A stretch of DNA of 64,000 bases. Source: Flavobacterium sp. WC2421. GTDB lineage: Bacteria; Bacteroidota; Bacteroidia; Flavobacteriales; Flavobacteriaceae. The number at the start of each line of letters is the position of its first letter. Position 1 is the stretch's first letter. This document shows positions 7,806-15,395 of the stretch, one piece after another. The stretch spans positions 2,480,001-2,544,000 of the forward strand of contig NZ_CP162004.1 in the NCBI RefSeq assembly GCF_040822115.1. Direction: 5' to 3'. The position numbers and the translations under genes are program-made. The notes beneath the pieces are model-generated. The model saw nothing but the letters and a program-made list of their open reading frames with translations. It ran no database searches and had not been told where the DNA came from.

Positions 7806-9798
7806 ACTGTTCCTTTACAATTGTTATCGCTCTTGCAATTCCATCAGATATGTATCCAGGTATCATATCTTCTGTCATTTCACTAGCGAGACGTTGAGCA
7901 AACCTCCCTTTGCTGATACTCGCTTCTATTTTCGACAATGCGGCCCAATAATCTTTACCGTCCAAAGCATCATTGAAATTTTTAAGTTTTTTGGGCCCAC
8001 CGTTTGTCAACTCTTGATACATTTTTTTAATTGTCGTAAGATCATCAGTATCCATTTCTTTGAACATATCGACTTCCATTGTGTAATTTCCTACGAAACA
8101 GCCATTCTCTCTAAAAATGTCTTCTTGATCGGGAATAGTATCGGGAATCTTTAAAATAATGCCTAAATCCGATAATATTGCCCCTACGTTTTCGTTACCA
8201 GCATAACCGAGATCATCTCCGTCTTCATGCATCCTATGGTATTCGCGAGTTGTTTTGGTTTTGCCGTCGACAGTCAGCGTCACTTTTCGGTAATAATCAC
8301 CATCCGTGAATAATATCCATGGAATTTCTAAGGTTTCTAAAAGCTGAATGTACGGTTTGAAATTCGTTGAATTTACGTTACACACTATTATACCATAATC
8401 GTCAAGCGGTGTGCCAAGCTTATTAGCCGCTGCCGGAATAATGTATTCTTCAGCAATACCTTCGACCAAGAGGATTAATTTGCCGAAATAAATTTCTCCC
8501 CTTTTGGCATCTACATAACGTTCTATATCTTTTTTATCCCAATCACTTAATCCCAATTCAACTGTAGAAAAGGCCTGACTTCCATCACCGACTTTCCGAA
8601 TATGAACAATGTAGTTCAATGGCGAAATCGAGGTGATGAAAGTAGAATGGGATGTGAAAATGACGGATGTACCGCTTTTGTGCAAAACCTCCCTGTAAAT
8701 TAGCCTTTGAAGAAGTGGATGTAAATGAGCCTCAGGCTCCTCGACGGCAAGAATTGTAAAAGCTTGGAATTTGTAATTGTTCTCATCCATGAATTCGTAT
8801 AATGCCTTATACTGTTCGGGTTCAATGTTATTCTTCAGGATAAATTTACCGCTTTCACTCACTTCGTAAGATTTAACTAAGACATCTGCACCCTCCAAAG
8901 CTTCGAGCTCGGCATATCTTTCGGCTTTCAGGACTGGTGTAACGGTTCGATCTTTCAATAAAAGAAGCATAAGGGAGATGTATAGGATGTTCGCTAATCC
9001 TAGGCTCAGTTCCGATATCGGCCTTTTTTCAAGGCCCATATAAACTTGGAGAGCATATAATAGTCTTTCAGTATCGACATCAAAAGTTTGCAACGAAATC
9101 TCGGTGTCCACCTGAAGACCTGAGAGCGTGTTGAAGCGCGACTGCAATGCCACTTTAATATGGACGATTTCGTCAAGTTCTAGAATTTTATCCGCCGCAT
9201 CCTGCATTTCGGATGATATCTCTTCCAGGTCCTCTTTTGAAATATCATAGGTCTTTACGAGCTGATATAGCGTTGACCCTTTACCAGCCCTCAACTCTCT
9301 TTCAACATCCCGGAGCGCTCTGATAACATGTATATTTATGTAGTTGCGGTCGTCGTGCGAAAAATTCTTGTTATCACCATTACCTTTATAGATAGCATAA
9401 GTATATCTTACAATTTGGCCTTTGTCATTCCTTTCCGGAAAAAACCTGTACCGGAATTGCAAAGTCGGTGGATCAGAATCGACGGCTGCATCGTCGAATT
9501 GTGCTAAAAGTTTATTGCTGTGCTCGTAACCTCTAATTTGGAGAGTAATCTCAATTTCGTCCCCATTCACCATCGGGTCTTCCAAGCTATCATGAAAATC
9601 CTTTTCAGTTAGCGTGCGGTCTTGGTCCGAAAAATCCCTGTCCAAAATAAGTTGGATAGCGCGCAAAAAATTTGTTTTCCCAACATTGTTCTCGCCCAGA
9701 ACTACCTGTTTGTGGTCAAGTTTGACGTCTAAGTCAAGAAAATTCCTAAAGTTTTTGATTTGAACCCTTGAGATATACGGATTGTATTGATTTGCCAT
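7798..9798 (-). CDS. gajA: OLD-family ATPase/TOPRIM nuclease, Gabija GajA-like
   Basis: 666 residues. The N-terminal ABC-type ATPase has Walker A GENNVGKT (35-42), signature-like ELSLGLAN (263-270), Walker B AVEEPEAHLHP (351-361) and the SHS switch (383-385). It is followed by a TOPRIM nuclease domain with the VEG glutamate (445-447) and the DGD acidic motif (499-501). ATPase plus TOPRIM followed directly by a UvrD helicase is the definition of Gabija (class 2 OLD), in which GajA nicks or cuts phage DNA when nucleotide levels drop. At 666 residues it is longer than the reference GajA of about 580. Start ATG at 9798; the upstream 170 bp is non-coding. All key residues are present, so it is probably active. 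Confidence 0.82.
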   Translation of the reverse strand: MANQYNPYISRVQIKNFRNFLDLDVKLDHKQVVLGENNVGKTNFLRAIQLILDRDFSDQDRTLTEKDFHDSLEDPMVNGDEIEITLQIRGYEHSNKLLAQFDDAAVDSDPPTLQFRYRFFPERNDKGQIVRYTYAIYKGNGDNKNFSHDDRNYINIHVIRALRDVERELRAGKGSTLYQLVKTYDISKEDLEEISSEMQDAADKILELDEIVHIKVALQSRFNTLSGLQVDTEISLQTFDVDTERLLYALQVYMGLEKRPISELSLGLANILYISLMLLLLKDRTVTPVLKAERYAELEALEGADVLVKSYEVSESGKFILKNNIEPEQYKALYEFMDENNYKFQAFTILAVEEPEAHLHPLLQRLIYREVLHKSGTSVIFTSHSTFITSISPLNYIVHIRKVGDGSQAFSTVELGLSDWDKKDIERYVDAKRGEIYFGKLILLVEGIAEEYIIPAAANKLGTPLDDYGIIVCNVNSTNFKPYIQLLETLEIPWILFTDGDYYRKVTLTVDGKTKTTREYHRMHEDGDDLGYAGNENVGAILSDLGIILKIPDTIPDQEDIFRENGCFVGNYTMEVDMFKEMDTDDLTTIKKMYQELTNGGPKKLKNFNDALDGKDYWAALSKIEASISKGRFAQRLASEMTEDMIPGYISDGIARAITIVKEQYE

Positions 9799-10105
9799 TT
9801 AGTTTAATATTAAGCTTTGGTGGAGTCTGCTAATGTACATATTATTAGTATTTTTACCTCATTCAATCAAGCAATTCGCAGTTTTTTTAATAATACTGAG
9901 ACAGTTATGTACCCAACAAATTGTATTGCTATACGCACGGCTTCAGCTATATCAACTTCAGTAGGTAGTATGGATTTGCTCTATATCTGAGAGGGAAGCT
10001 TTATTAATATTTAAAGGATTAGTATTACAATGATAGTTGGAAGAGTTGGGAAAGGTTGATGAAAATACTGATTAGGTGTCTTTTTTTGTTTTATAGCAAT
10101 ATGTA
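9799..10105. repeat. intergenic region with degraded leader repeat, copy D (about 9965-10100)
   Basis: Upstream of gajA the sequence is non-coding. From about 9965 it aligns to the mini-ORF and 3' part of repeat B (GAGAGGGAAG..., GATAGTTGGAAGAGTTGGG..., GGTGTCTTTTTTTG) with many substitutions and no open frame. It directly precedes copy B, so B and D form a tandem of one decayed and one intact unit. Confidence 0.6.
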
Positions 10106-10196
10106 GCACTTGTCAATTCGGGATTATTAGTTGTCAAAAAAGGAGTTTTTGATTTCTTGCTAAAAAAGAAAATCTTATACTTTCTATATTTGAGGT

Positions 10197-10325
10197 ATGG
10201 AGTGGTCTGAGATACTAATAGTGATTGTGATTGTCCCACTGGGAGCATATATAAGAGGGAAGATCTATGACTTCAAGAGGGATTATGATAAAAATGGTAG
10301 TTGGAGGAGTAGGGGAAAGGGGTGA
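10197..10325 (+). CDS. 42-aa single-pass membrane mini-protein of the leader repeat
   Basis: ATG at 10197 to TGA at 10323: MEWSEILIVIVIVPLGAYIR, then a basic tail (GKIYDFKRDYDKNGSWRSR, ending GKG). One hydrophobic helix at the N-terminus is followed by a charged C-terminus, an inside-positive single-pass topology. The same ORF with the same length (42 codons) recurs at 15636-15764 with about 50 percent residue identity, and in frameshifted form at 3514-3641. Length conservation and mostly conservative substitutions suggest it has been translated. I do not recognise the family; a small toxin or membrane leader peptide is possible but unproven. Confidence 0.55.
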   Translation: MEWSEILIVIVIVPLGAYIRGKIYDFKRDYDKNGSWRSRGKG

Positions 10326-10407
10326 AAAGATGCTGATGAGGTGTCTTTTTTTGTTTTTATATATAAATGTATCTGAAGAAAGTTTTCTATCGTGGTTTAA
10401 TTTAAAT

Positions 10408-10434
10408 CAAATATCACTAAAAGTGGGTATTGTA
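10408..10434. promoter_or_regulatory. 27-bp conserved block shared by repeats B and C
   Basis: CAAATATCACTAAAAGTGGG followed by TATTGTA, identical at 15838-15864, although the surrounding repeat has diverged to roughly 60-70 percent. Such selective conservation suggests a protein binding site or promoter element. Its distance to the following cassette start is about 100 bp in both copies. Confidence 0.45.
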
Positions 10435-10530
10435 ACAATACTTAAAAAAGTCTTTATTTACGAACTAGGATATATAGCTTAATTTATGGTAAAACTTTGA
10501 AAAAGGGTTATTTATTGATGTTATATGCTA

Positions 10531-10543
10531 GTTGTATGCAATT
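10531..10543 (+). other. left boundary of cassette 3
   Basis: GTTGTATGCAATT. GTTGTATGCA matches the reverse complement of TGCATACAAT at 12195-12204 (9 of 10), which follows the stop codon of the third gene. The three genes between them would form one cassette. Confidence 0.6.
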
Positions 10544-10555
10544 AAAACCAACCGA

Positions 10556-11614
10556 ATGGAAATAGAAAAACTAATGACTTACCAAGAAGTTGTCGCTTCT
10601 TTGAACAAGAAAAAAAGGAAAAAGCATTTACTATTTGGGAATGGTTTTAGTATGGCTTTTGACAACAATATATTCTCATATAATGCATTAAGCAAATTTA
10701 TCGAAGATAGTGGCGATCCAATGGTTACAAAACTTTTTGAAAGACTTAATACAAAGAATTTTGAATTAATAATGCAACAACTCGATAACTTTTGTGAAAT
10801 AGCGGACTTATTTAGTAATGACAAAACTTTAGTTCCAAAAATAAAATCAGTTACGGAACAGTTAAAGAACAGCTTAATAGATGCCGTAAAAGAATTGCAT
10901 CCTGAACACGTCTTCAAAATTCCTGATGAAAAGAGTGAGTCTTGTATGAAGTTTTTACAGGAATACATATCTCGTGATGGGTTAGTTTTTTCAACTAATT
11001 ATGATTTACTTTTATATTGGGTTTTAATAAGAAATCAAGTAAAAAATGCAATCGATGGATTTGGACGAGATTTAGAAACCGATTTGGATAGTGGAGAATA
11101 CATTCCGCCAGAGGATTTTGAGTATTCCGAATTGAGATGGGGAAAATATAAAAAAGAGATGACCGTATTTCATCTACACGGAACTTTACCAATATTCGAT
11201 ACTGGAATAAATATAGTAAAAGTGGAATATGACAACGCTCATTATTTACTTGAGAATGTCAAGGAAAGAATTGACAACAAAGAATACCCAATTTTTGTTA
11301 CTGCTGGAAACGGGCAAGAAAAACTGAACCATATTATGCACAATAAATATCTAACTCATTGTTATGACCAATTGTGTACTATCGAGGGCTCGCTAGTAAC
11401 CTTCGGATTTAATTTCGGAGAATATGACCATCACATTATTGATGCTGTAAATAAAGCAGCTAAAATGGGACAAAAAGTGAAAGACAAACTTTGGAGTGTT
11501 TACATCGGAGTATACTCAGATGAGAATTTAGAGTATATAAATGAAATTAAGGACAAGTTTAAATGTAAAGTAACACCTTACAATGCACGGACAGCTAACA
11601 TTTGGAATAATTAA
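10556..11614 (+). CDS. DUF4917 / SIR2-like family protein
   Basis: Read from the ATG at 10556 (MEIEKLMTYQ; a TTG at 10532 in the same frame overlaps the cassette boundary and is less likely) it has 352 residues. SIR2-like nucleotide-binding motifs appear in order: GNGFSMAF (28-35), STNYD (146-150), HLHG (206-209, where SIR2 proteins carry the catalytic His) and GFNFGEYD (284-291). DUF4917 proteins belong to the SIR2-like clan; many such domains in defence islands degrade NAD+ on phage attack. The next gene begins 3 bp after the stop, implying an operon of three. NADase activity is inference from motifs. Confidence 0.7.
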   Translation: MEIEKLMTYQEVVASLNKKKRKKHLLFGNGFSMAFDNNIFSYNALSKFIEDSGDPMVTKLFERLNTKNFELIMQQLDNFCEIADLFSNDKTLVPKIKSVTEQLKNSLIDAVKELHPEHVFKIPDEKSESCMKFLQEYISRDGLVFSTNYDLLLYWVLIRNQVKNAIDGFGRDLETDLDSGEYIPPEDFEYSELRWGKYKKEMTVFHLHGTLPIFDTGINIVKVEYDNAHYLLENVKERIDNKEYPIFVTAGNGQEKLNHIMHNKYLTHCYDQLCTIEGSLVTFGFNFGEYDHHIIDAVNKAAKMGQKVKDKLWSVYIGVYSDENLEYINEIKDKFKCKVTPYNARTANIWNN

Positions 11615-11617
11615 AAT

Positions 11618-11905
11618 ATGGCACTAATTAAAATAAAAGAATCTCGTAGCGCATCTGACATTTTAGTATGCGAAGTTACATCTAGAAGTGTTGCAGACCT
11701 ATTAGTTTGTAAAGTGGAATCAAGAAGTGTAGCAAGAGGAAATGACCATTTATGGTGTTTTGTTGAGTCATCTTCGGTAGCCGACTCTAAAATTTGTTTT
11801 GTAAATTCTAGGTCTGTTGCTGATTTGTTAATCTGTTACGTAAACTCAAGAAGTGTAGCGGGATGGAAAAAAGAACATCCGTTAAAAGGAAAAATAGGAA
11901 ATTAA
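11618..11905 (+). CDS. DUF6150-like SRS-repeat protein
   Basis: 95 residues made of six tandem copies of a 12-15-residue unit whose consensus is SRSVADLLVCxV (SRSASDILVCEVT, SRSVADLLVCKVE, SRSVARGNDHLWCFVE, SSSVADSKICFVN, SRSVADLLICYVN, SRSVAGW). Each unit alternates a polar turn with a short hydrophobic strand ending in Cys-x-Val, so a small beta-solenoid or stacked-strand fold is likely; five units carry one cysteine. I associate the pattern with DUF6150. It lies 3 bp after the SIR2-like gene and 12 bp before the SinR-like gene in the same cassette. Function unknown; it may be a regulator or inhibitor of its neighbours. Confidence 0.65.
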   Translation: MALIKIKESRSASDILVCEVTSRSVADLLVCKVESRSVARGNDHLWCFVESSSVADSKICFVNSRSVADLLICYVNSRSVAGWKKEHPLKGKIGN

Positions 11906-11917
11906 ACACTTTAAATT

Positions 11918-12190
11918 ATGAAGAAAAGTTATTTAATTGGTTATGATTTAAACAAATCAGGTCAAGATTATGCAACCCTAATTGACGAAATTAAAAAATT
12001 AGGAACTTGGTGGCATTGTTTAGATAGTACTTTTATTGTTAAATCTTCGTCAACAGCAGCTTTAATTCGAGACCATTTGAAAAAATTTATTGATTCAAAT
12101 GATGAACTTTTAGTAGTTTGCTTAACTGGAGAAGGAGCTTGGACTGGATTTAGTAAAGATTGTTCCGACTGGCTAAAAAATAATCTATAA
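11918..12190 (+). CDS. SinR-family / Cas2-like small protein
   Basis: 90 residues: MKKSYLIGYDLNKSGQDYAT, then LGTWWHCLDSTFIVKS, LLVVCLTGEGAWTGFS and a C-terminal SDWLKNNL. The opening beta strand ending in YDLN, the WHCLDST strand and the LVVxLTG strand match a ferredoxin-like fold related to Cas2 and VapD, commonly annotated as SinR family in Bacteroidota. Cas2/VapD relatives can be metal-dependent nucleases. There is no CRISPR array or cas gene in the window, so a CRISPR role is unlikely. It is the last gene of the three-gene cassette; its stop codon lies 4 bp before the AAACTGCATACAAT boundary. Confidence 0.7.
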   Translation: MKKSYLIGYDLNKSGQDYATLIDEIKKLGTWWHCLDSTFIVKSSSTAALIRDHLKKFIDSNDELLVVCLTGEGAWTGFSKDCSDWLKNNL

Positions 12191-12194
12191 AAAC

Positions 12195-12300
12195 TGCATA
12201 CAATCGAGTAGACGGCTCCGCCAGAAACTGACGGAGTGCGCCTCTCACATCACCGTACGTACGTGTCTCGTATACGGCGGTTCGCAAAGTGAAGGGTTGA
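12195..12300 (-). mobile_element. group II intron 3'-end fragment (domains V and VI) abutting a cassette end
   Basis: Read on the minus strand, 12283-12249 gives a domain V-like hairpin (ACCGCCGTATACG, loop, CGTACGTACGGTG) and is followed by GTGAGAGG. Domain VI comes next (CTCCGTC...GGCGGAG, 12236-12216), with the terminal CTACTCGAT ending at 12203. No reverse transcriptase ORF is present; only the tail survives. The fragment's 3' end coincides with the reverse-complement boundary TGTATGCAG of cassette 3, on the strand opposite to the cassette genes, which is how attC-targeting group II introns insert. The plus-strand TGCATACAAT (12195-12204) is the right boundary of the cassette. The rest of this intergenic region to 12388 shows nothing else. 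Confidence 0.65.
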
Positions 12301-12388
12301 GTTCCATTCTTAAAATAAGAATAATCTTCAATTATGTCTGTATTTTGCTATATTTGAGGGTAGTAACAGTGGTTTTTCAGAGACTGAC

Positions 12389-12403
12389 GTTATAAGCCAT
12401 TTT
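12389..12403 (+). other. left boundary of cassette 4
   Basis: GTTATAAGCCATTTT, preceded by CTGAC as at 18435-18439. It is the reverse complement of AAAACGGCTTATAAC (12984-12998) at 14 of 15 positions; that right end overlaps the last codons and stop of the gene. Confidence 0.65.
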
Positions 12404-12421
12404 ACAAAACTGGATATCCAA

Positions 12422-12997
12422 ATGAACCAAGAATATAAAATATGGTTTCCTCATGAAGTTTTTTATATAGAAAGCTTACTTTCAATAACACGAACAGTAC
12501 TTTCTGAAAAAAATGTAGTTATAACTATATTAGAAGAGGTTGAAAGTGGAAATAACGAAAACGGAAAAATTCTAGTTGATGCAGTTCAGAATATTTGTAT
12601 TCAAGCTGCACAAATCTCAAAATTTTTCTGGCCAATAAATAATAATAAAATTCACAAAAAGCGTGGCCAAAGGTTGCGCGAAGTTTACGAAATAGATGAA
12701 TCAAATTGTCTTAAAAACAAAGATGTAAGAAATTTTATTGAACACTTTGATGAAAAGCTTGATCTGTATTTAAATCAATTTATAGCTGGAACTATTATTC
12801 CTTTTTATGTTGGACCACGAATTGAAATGGAAGCTAGACAAATATTTCGTGGTTATTTTACAAACGAAGCTGTTTTTAAAATCTTACAATTGGAATATGA
12901 AGTAATTCCAATTGTTGAAGAAATTGAAAGAATACATATCTTATTGGAACAAGACGTTACAGACGGTCGATTTAGAAGTAATAAAAACGGCTTATAA
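12422..12997 (+). CDS. hypothetical protein with HEPN-like RNFIEH motif
   Basis: 191 residues, helical, soluble, no signal peptide. I do not recognise the family. Residues 103-108 (RNFIEH, in KNKDVRNFIEHFDEKLD) fit the Rx4H HEPN pattern and sit between two predicted helices, so an RNA-binding or RNase role is possible. Lys/Arg-rich KIHKKRGQRLREVYE (about 76-90) precedes it. The stop codon lies inside the right cassette boundary GGCTTATAAC, so the recombination site and coding sequence overlap. It is a single-gene cassette with perfect 10-bp inverted ends. Confidence 0.45.
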   Translation: MNQEYKIWFPHEVFYIESLLSITRTVLSEKNVVITILEEVESGNNENGKILVDAVQNICIQAAQISKFFWPINNNKIHKKRGQRLREVYEIDESNCLKNKDVRNFIEHFDEKLDLYLNQFIAGTIIPFYVGPRIEMEARQIFRGYFTNEAVFKILQLEYEVIPIVEEIERIHILLEQDVTDGRFRSNKNGL

Positions 12998-13122
12998 CCG
13001 CCATTTGAGCTAGCTGTAATTTAGTAGAACTATCGTTTCGCATCAAGTTTTCGTTAAGCCGAAAACTCAAAGGTTACGAACTTCTAGCCATCTCAAAATG
13101 GCATAATGCTAACTACAATTTT
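12989..13122 (+). other. attC-like palindromic spacer between cassettes 4 and 5
   Basis: Opens with GGCTTATAAC. GCCATTTGAGCTAG (13000-13013) pairs with CTAGCCATCTCAAAATGGC (13084-13102). Inside, GTTTTCG-TTAAGC-CGAAAAC forms a perfect 7-bp hairpin. It ends at GCTAACTACAATTTT (13108-13122), a poorly conserved left boundary for the next gene (shares CTACA..TTTT with the complement of 14184-14200). Confidence 0.5.
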
Positions 13123-13178
13123 ACCGTATAATACTAAAATTAAACAACTTAACATAAATACTTTTAAATTTTTAATTA

Positions 13179-14138
13179 ATGGATAAAGCAAGAATTAAGG
13201 ATACTGATGAAATTGTTATGGCAGACACTATACTTGATCTTTATCCAAATTATAATGAGCTAGAATTTGTATGTATTGATGAAATATGTTCTGTTCGTAT
13301 GTCTCCAACTTGTATTAAAAAGACAGAACGTAAAAAACCACATTTTAAAAAATACAGAAATAGAGAACATATAGAAACCTGTGAATACGCCACTTTAAGT
13401 AAATTATACCAAAAAGGAGGAAATGAAAAATTAAATAAAATAGAAATTAGTAAAATTGGTTACCCATCTGTTTTTATTTTAAATGATGATGAAGAAGATT
13501 TTAAAAAAATCACTAAAGCCAGACTTGATAGTAAAGACGAAGGAGTTACTGGCCGTGGTAATGCAATATCAAAAGTTTACGAATTTGATGATGAAAATGT
13601 CAAGTTTGATAGAAAAAATAGAGTTCAAAGTATTGATAGAATTGTAAATTGGTATTTAGGTTTTCCACACAATAGAGATGTTGAGATAGAAATAAATTCT
13701 ATAAAAATCGCATATAGATACTTTTTCAAACAAATAAAATATTTCACAGATCCTATAAAATTGCAAAATGAGAGAATATTTTATGGTAAGCTTATATTAT
13801 CAAAAACAAACAAAAATGTATTTGATAAATATACTGATTGCGTTTATTTTAATTTATTGGCTTATAAAGATGAATCCAAAAAAAAATCTAATTATTCTGT
13901 TAAAATTGATAAAAAGTTAATATCAAAACATAGTTTATCTAGGTTGAAAAATAAGTATGACAAATTATTTGACAAAGCATTTACGGAATTAGAAGAAGGA
14001 ACAAACGAACCTAATTTCGGTCTGTATGTTTTCGTTTATGGGACAATTGACGAGAATAATGATACCATTATGAATGTCAAACAAAATCATATTACTTTCA
14101 GATATGATGAAGTTAGAAAAACAATTATTGAAGTTTAA
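13179..14138 (+). CDS. hypothetical protein with CoiA-like zinc-binding N-terminus
   Basis: 319 residues, soluble. The N-terminal part has spaced metal ligands: C32, C37, C45, H55 in KPHFKKY, and H64/C68 in HIETCEY. This arrangement recalls the zinc-knuckle plus HF motif of CoiA-like proteins, which often precede a PD-(D/E)XK nuclease. The remaining 250 residues are Lys/Asp-rich without motifs I can name; GYPSVFIL (about 93-100) and FGLYVFVYGTI (about 287-297) look like beta strands. It is alone between two palindromic spacers, so probably a single-gene cassette. Enzyme activity is not established. Confidence 0.45.
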   Translation: MDKARIKDTDEIVMADTILDLYPNYNELEFVCIDEICSVRMSPTCIKKTERKKPHFKKYRNREHIETCEYATLSKLYQKGGNEKLNKIEISKIGYPSVFILNDDEEDFKKITKARLDSKDEGVTGRGNAISKVYEFDDENVKFDRKNRVQSIDRIVNWYLGFPHNRDVEIEINSIKIAYRYFFKQIKYFTDPIKLQNERIFYGKLILSKTNKNVFDKYTDCVYFNLLAYKDESKKKSNYSVKIDKKLISKHSLSRLKNKYDKLFDKAFTELEEGTNEPNFGLYVFVYGTIDENNDTIMNVKQNHITFRYDEVRKTIIEV

Positions 14139-14183
14139 AATAATTACTAAACAGTTTTATGAATATTTAATATAATGAAAATA

Positions 14184-14349
14184 AAACCTGTAGTAAACAG
14201 CTAGAGTTTCGTTGGGCTTGAAAAGCCAACAACGAAGCCTGCGTTCTACGGAAATTAGAGGCAGTTTAAATACTGTATATTTACTTCCTAATTAATAAAA
14301 ATGAAGTTCGTTTGAAGGTTTTTAGACGAACAGACGTTGGCGACATTTT
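14184..14349 (+). other. attC-like palindromic spacer before the RES gene
   Basis: Begins AAAACCTGTAGTAAACAGC just after the previous gene. It contains the hairpin TTCGTTGGGCTT (14208-14219) / AAGCCAACAACGAA (14223-14236) and the block GAAGCCTGCGTTCTACGG shared with the spacers at 15443 and 16660, and ends at the left boundary GTTGGCGACATTTT (14336-14349), which runs into the ATG. Confidence 0.6.
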
Positions 14350-15393
14350 ATGAAAAAACCTAAATGGCAAATAAATTTTAGAGATTTACCCGAAATACCA
14401 AAATCGAAATTATGGTTACCAGGTGGAAAAGAAACTTTAGAACATGTTATTTCGAAAAAGTTATTCATTGGAAAAGAAATAACAAAAGAAGAAAATGATA
14501 TAATGATTAAATTGGGTTTATTCTATGGGATTTTATATAAGTCATTACAAGAATTAGATTATACCAACTTTACCGAAAAGGATTTTGAAAATTTTAAAAA
14601 CTATATTTTTTATGCTTTTAACTATATCCTGCTTTTCACTAACCATCTAACTATTTATAAATTATATAGAGTTGTTATTAATGAGAACGTATCTGGCTCA
14701 AAAAAATCATTAACAAAAAAAGGGTTTTTAACATATCCTCCACAGCATATAGTAGCAAAAATAAATAAATATAATAGGGCTAATTCTCCAAAAACAACAA
14801 TTTTTTACGGAAGCGAAACTATAGATACTGCGCTTAATGAAATTAAACCAAAAATTGGAGATGTAATTTCTGTTGGTGTATGGAAACCATTAAATCTAAA
14901 TTTGGAATTCATTAGTTATCCGATATCACACAGCGAGCGAGGTTATGGAATTAACGAACATTCAACTAGTGCTTTGAATGCTTTTTATGATTTAAAAATG
15001 AACCAAAATGAAACTTTAAAAAAATTTTTAGAACCATATTTGTATATCTTAGGTTACGAATTTTCTAAACCCATAAAACATCATTATGAGTATTTTTTAA
15101 GTTCTCTATTTTCTGAAAAAATATTAAAAAAAGCAGAAAACAGAAACGAGAGATTCAAAATGGAATGTATAATTTATCCAAGTGTTGGCAATAAGTTTTT
15201 AAAGAGTAACGTGGCTGTACGAAAAGATATATTTAGACACAAATTTGAATTAACAAAAGTGATTGAATTTGAAGTTACAGAAACAAATTTCGATTACATC
15301 CAAAATCAGAAAGATACAGAAAGTATAAATCTAGTGAAGTTTAAAAATTTAAAAGAAACCAAAAATATTCAGGGAAATAATATTACTTGGTAA
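14350..15393 (+). CDS. RES-domain protein, probable NAD+-degrading toxin-like enzyme
   Basis: 347 residues. The RES fold is visible from about residue 104: LYRVV, the PP pair (130-131), YNRANSPK (141-148), FYGSETIDTALNEIKP (152-167, with the conserved Glu), VISVGVWKP, and the C-terminal YPSV (276-279) carrying the conserved Ser, followed by NVAV. RES enzymes split NAD+ and are usually toxins held in check by an Xre antitoxin encoded just upstream; none is adjacent here. A ~100-residue helical N-terminal extension may replace it or mediate control. The gene is flanked by GTTGGCGACATTTT and AAATGTCTGCCAAC, complementary except for one inserted base. The start codon immediately follows the left boundary. 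Confidence 0.75.
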   Translation: MKKPKWQINFRDLPEIPKSKLWLPGGKETLEHVISKKLFIGKEITKEENDIMIKLGLFYGILYKSLQELDYTNFTEKDFENFKNYIFYAFNYILLFTNHLTIYKLYRVVINENVSGSKKSLTKKGFLTYPPQHIVAKINKYNRANSPKTTIFYGSETIDTALNEIKPKIGDVISVGVWKPLNLNLEFISYPISHSERGYGINEHSTSALNAFYDLKMNQNETLKKFLEPYLYILGYEFSKPIKHHYEYFLSSLFSEKILKKAENRNERFKMECIIYPSVGNKFLKSNVAVRKDIFRHKFELTKVIEFEVTETNFDYIQNQKDTESINLVKFKNLKETKNIQGNNITW

Positions 15394-15395
15394 AA

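Larger units (their letters stand above)
10106..10530 (+). repeat. island leader repeat, copy B (complete)
   Basis: About 425 bp. It starts GCACTTGTCAATTCGGGATT, carries the 42-codon mini-ORF (10197-10325), then a block identical to copy C for 27 bases at 10408-10434 (CAAATATCACTAAAAGTGGG...), and ends with TTGAAAAAGGG and TTGATGTTATATGCTA immediately before the cassette boundary GTTGTATGCA. Its position in front of a cassette block suggests a leader, promoter or attI-like role. Confidence 0.8.

Noticed and set aside
9799..10105. Right-hand cassette boundary for the Gabija operon
   Set aside because: No sequence complementary to GTTGGTGGCTATAATC (5828-5843) could be found; CCCAAC and AGCTATATCAAC are too weak.
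10267..10482. 71-residue plus-strand ORF inside repeat B
   Set aside because: It is the alternative frame of the mini-ORF; copies A and C do not keep it.
11918..12190. Cas2 as a sign of a CRISPR locus
   Set aside because: No repeat-spacer array, cas1 or other cas gene in the window; SinR/VapD-type relatives share the fold.
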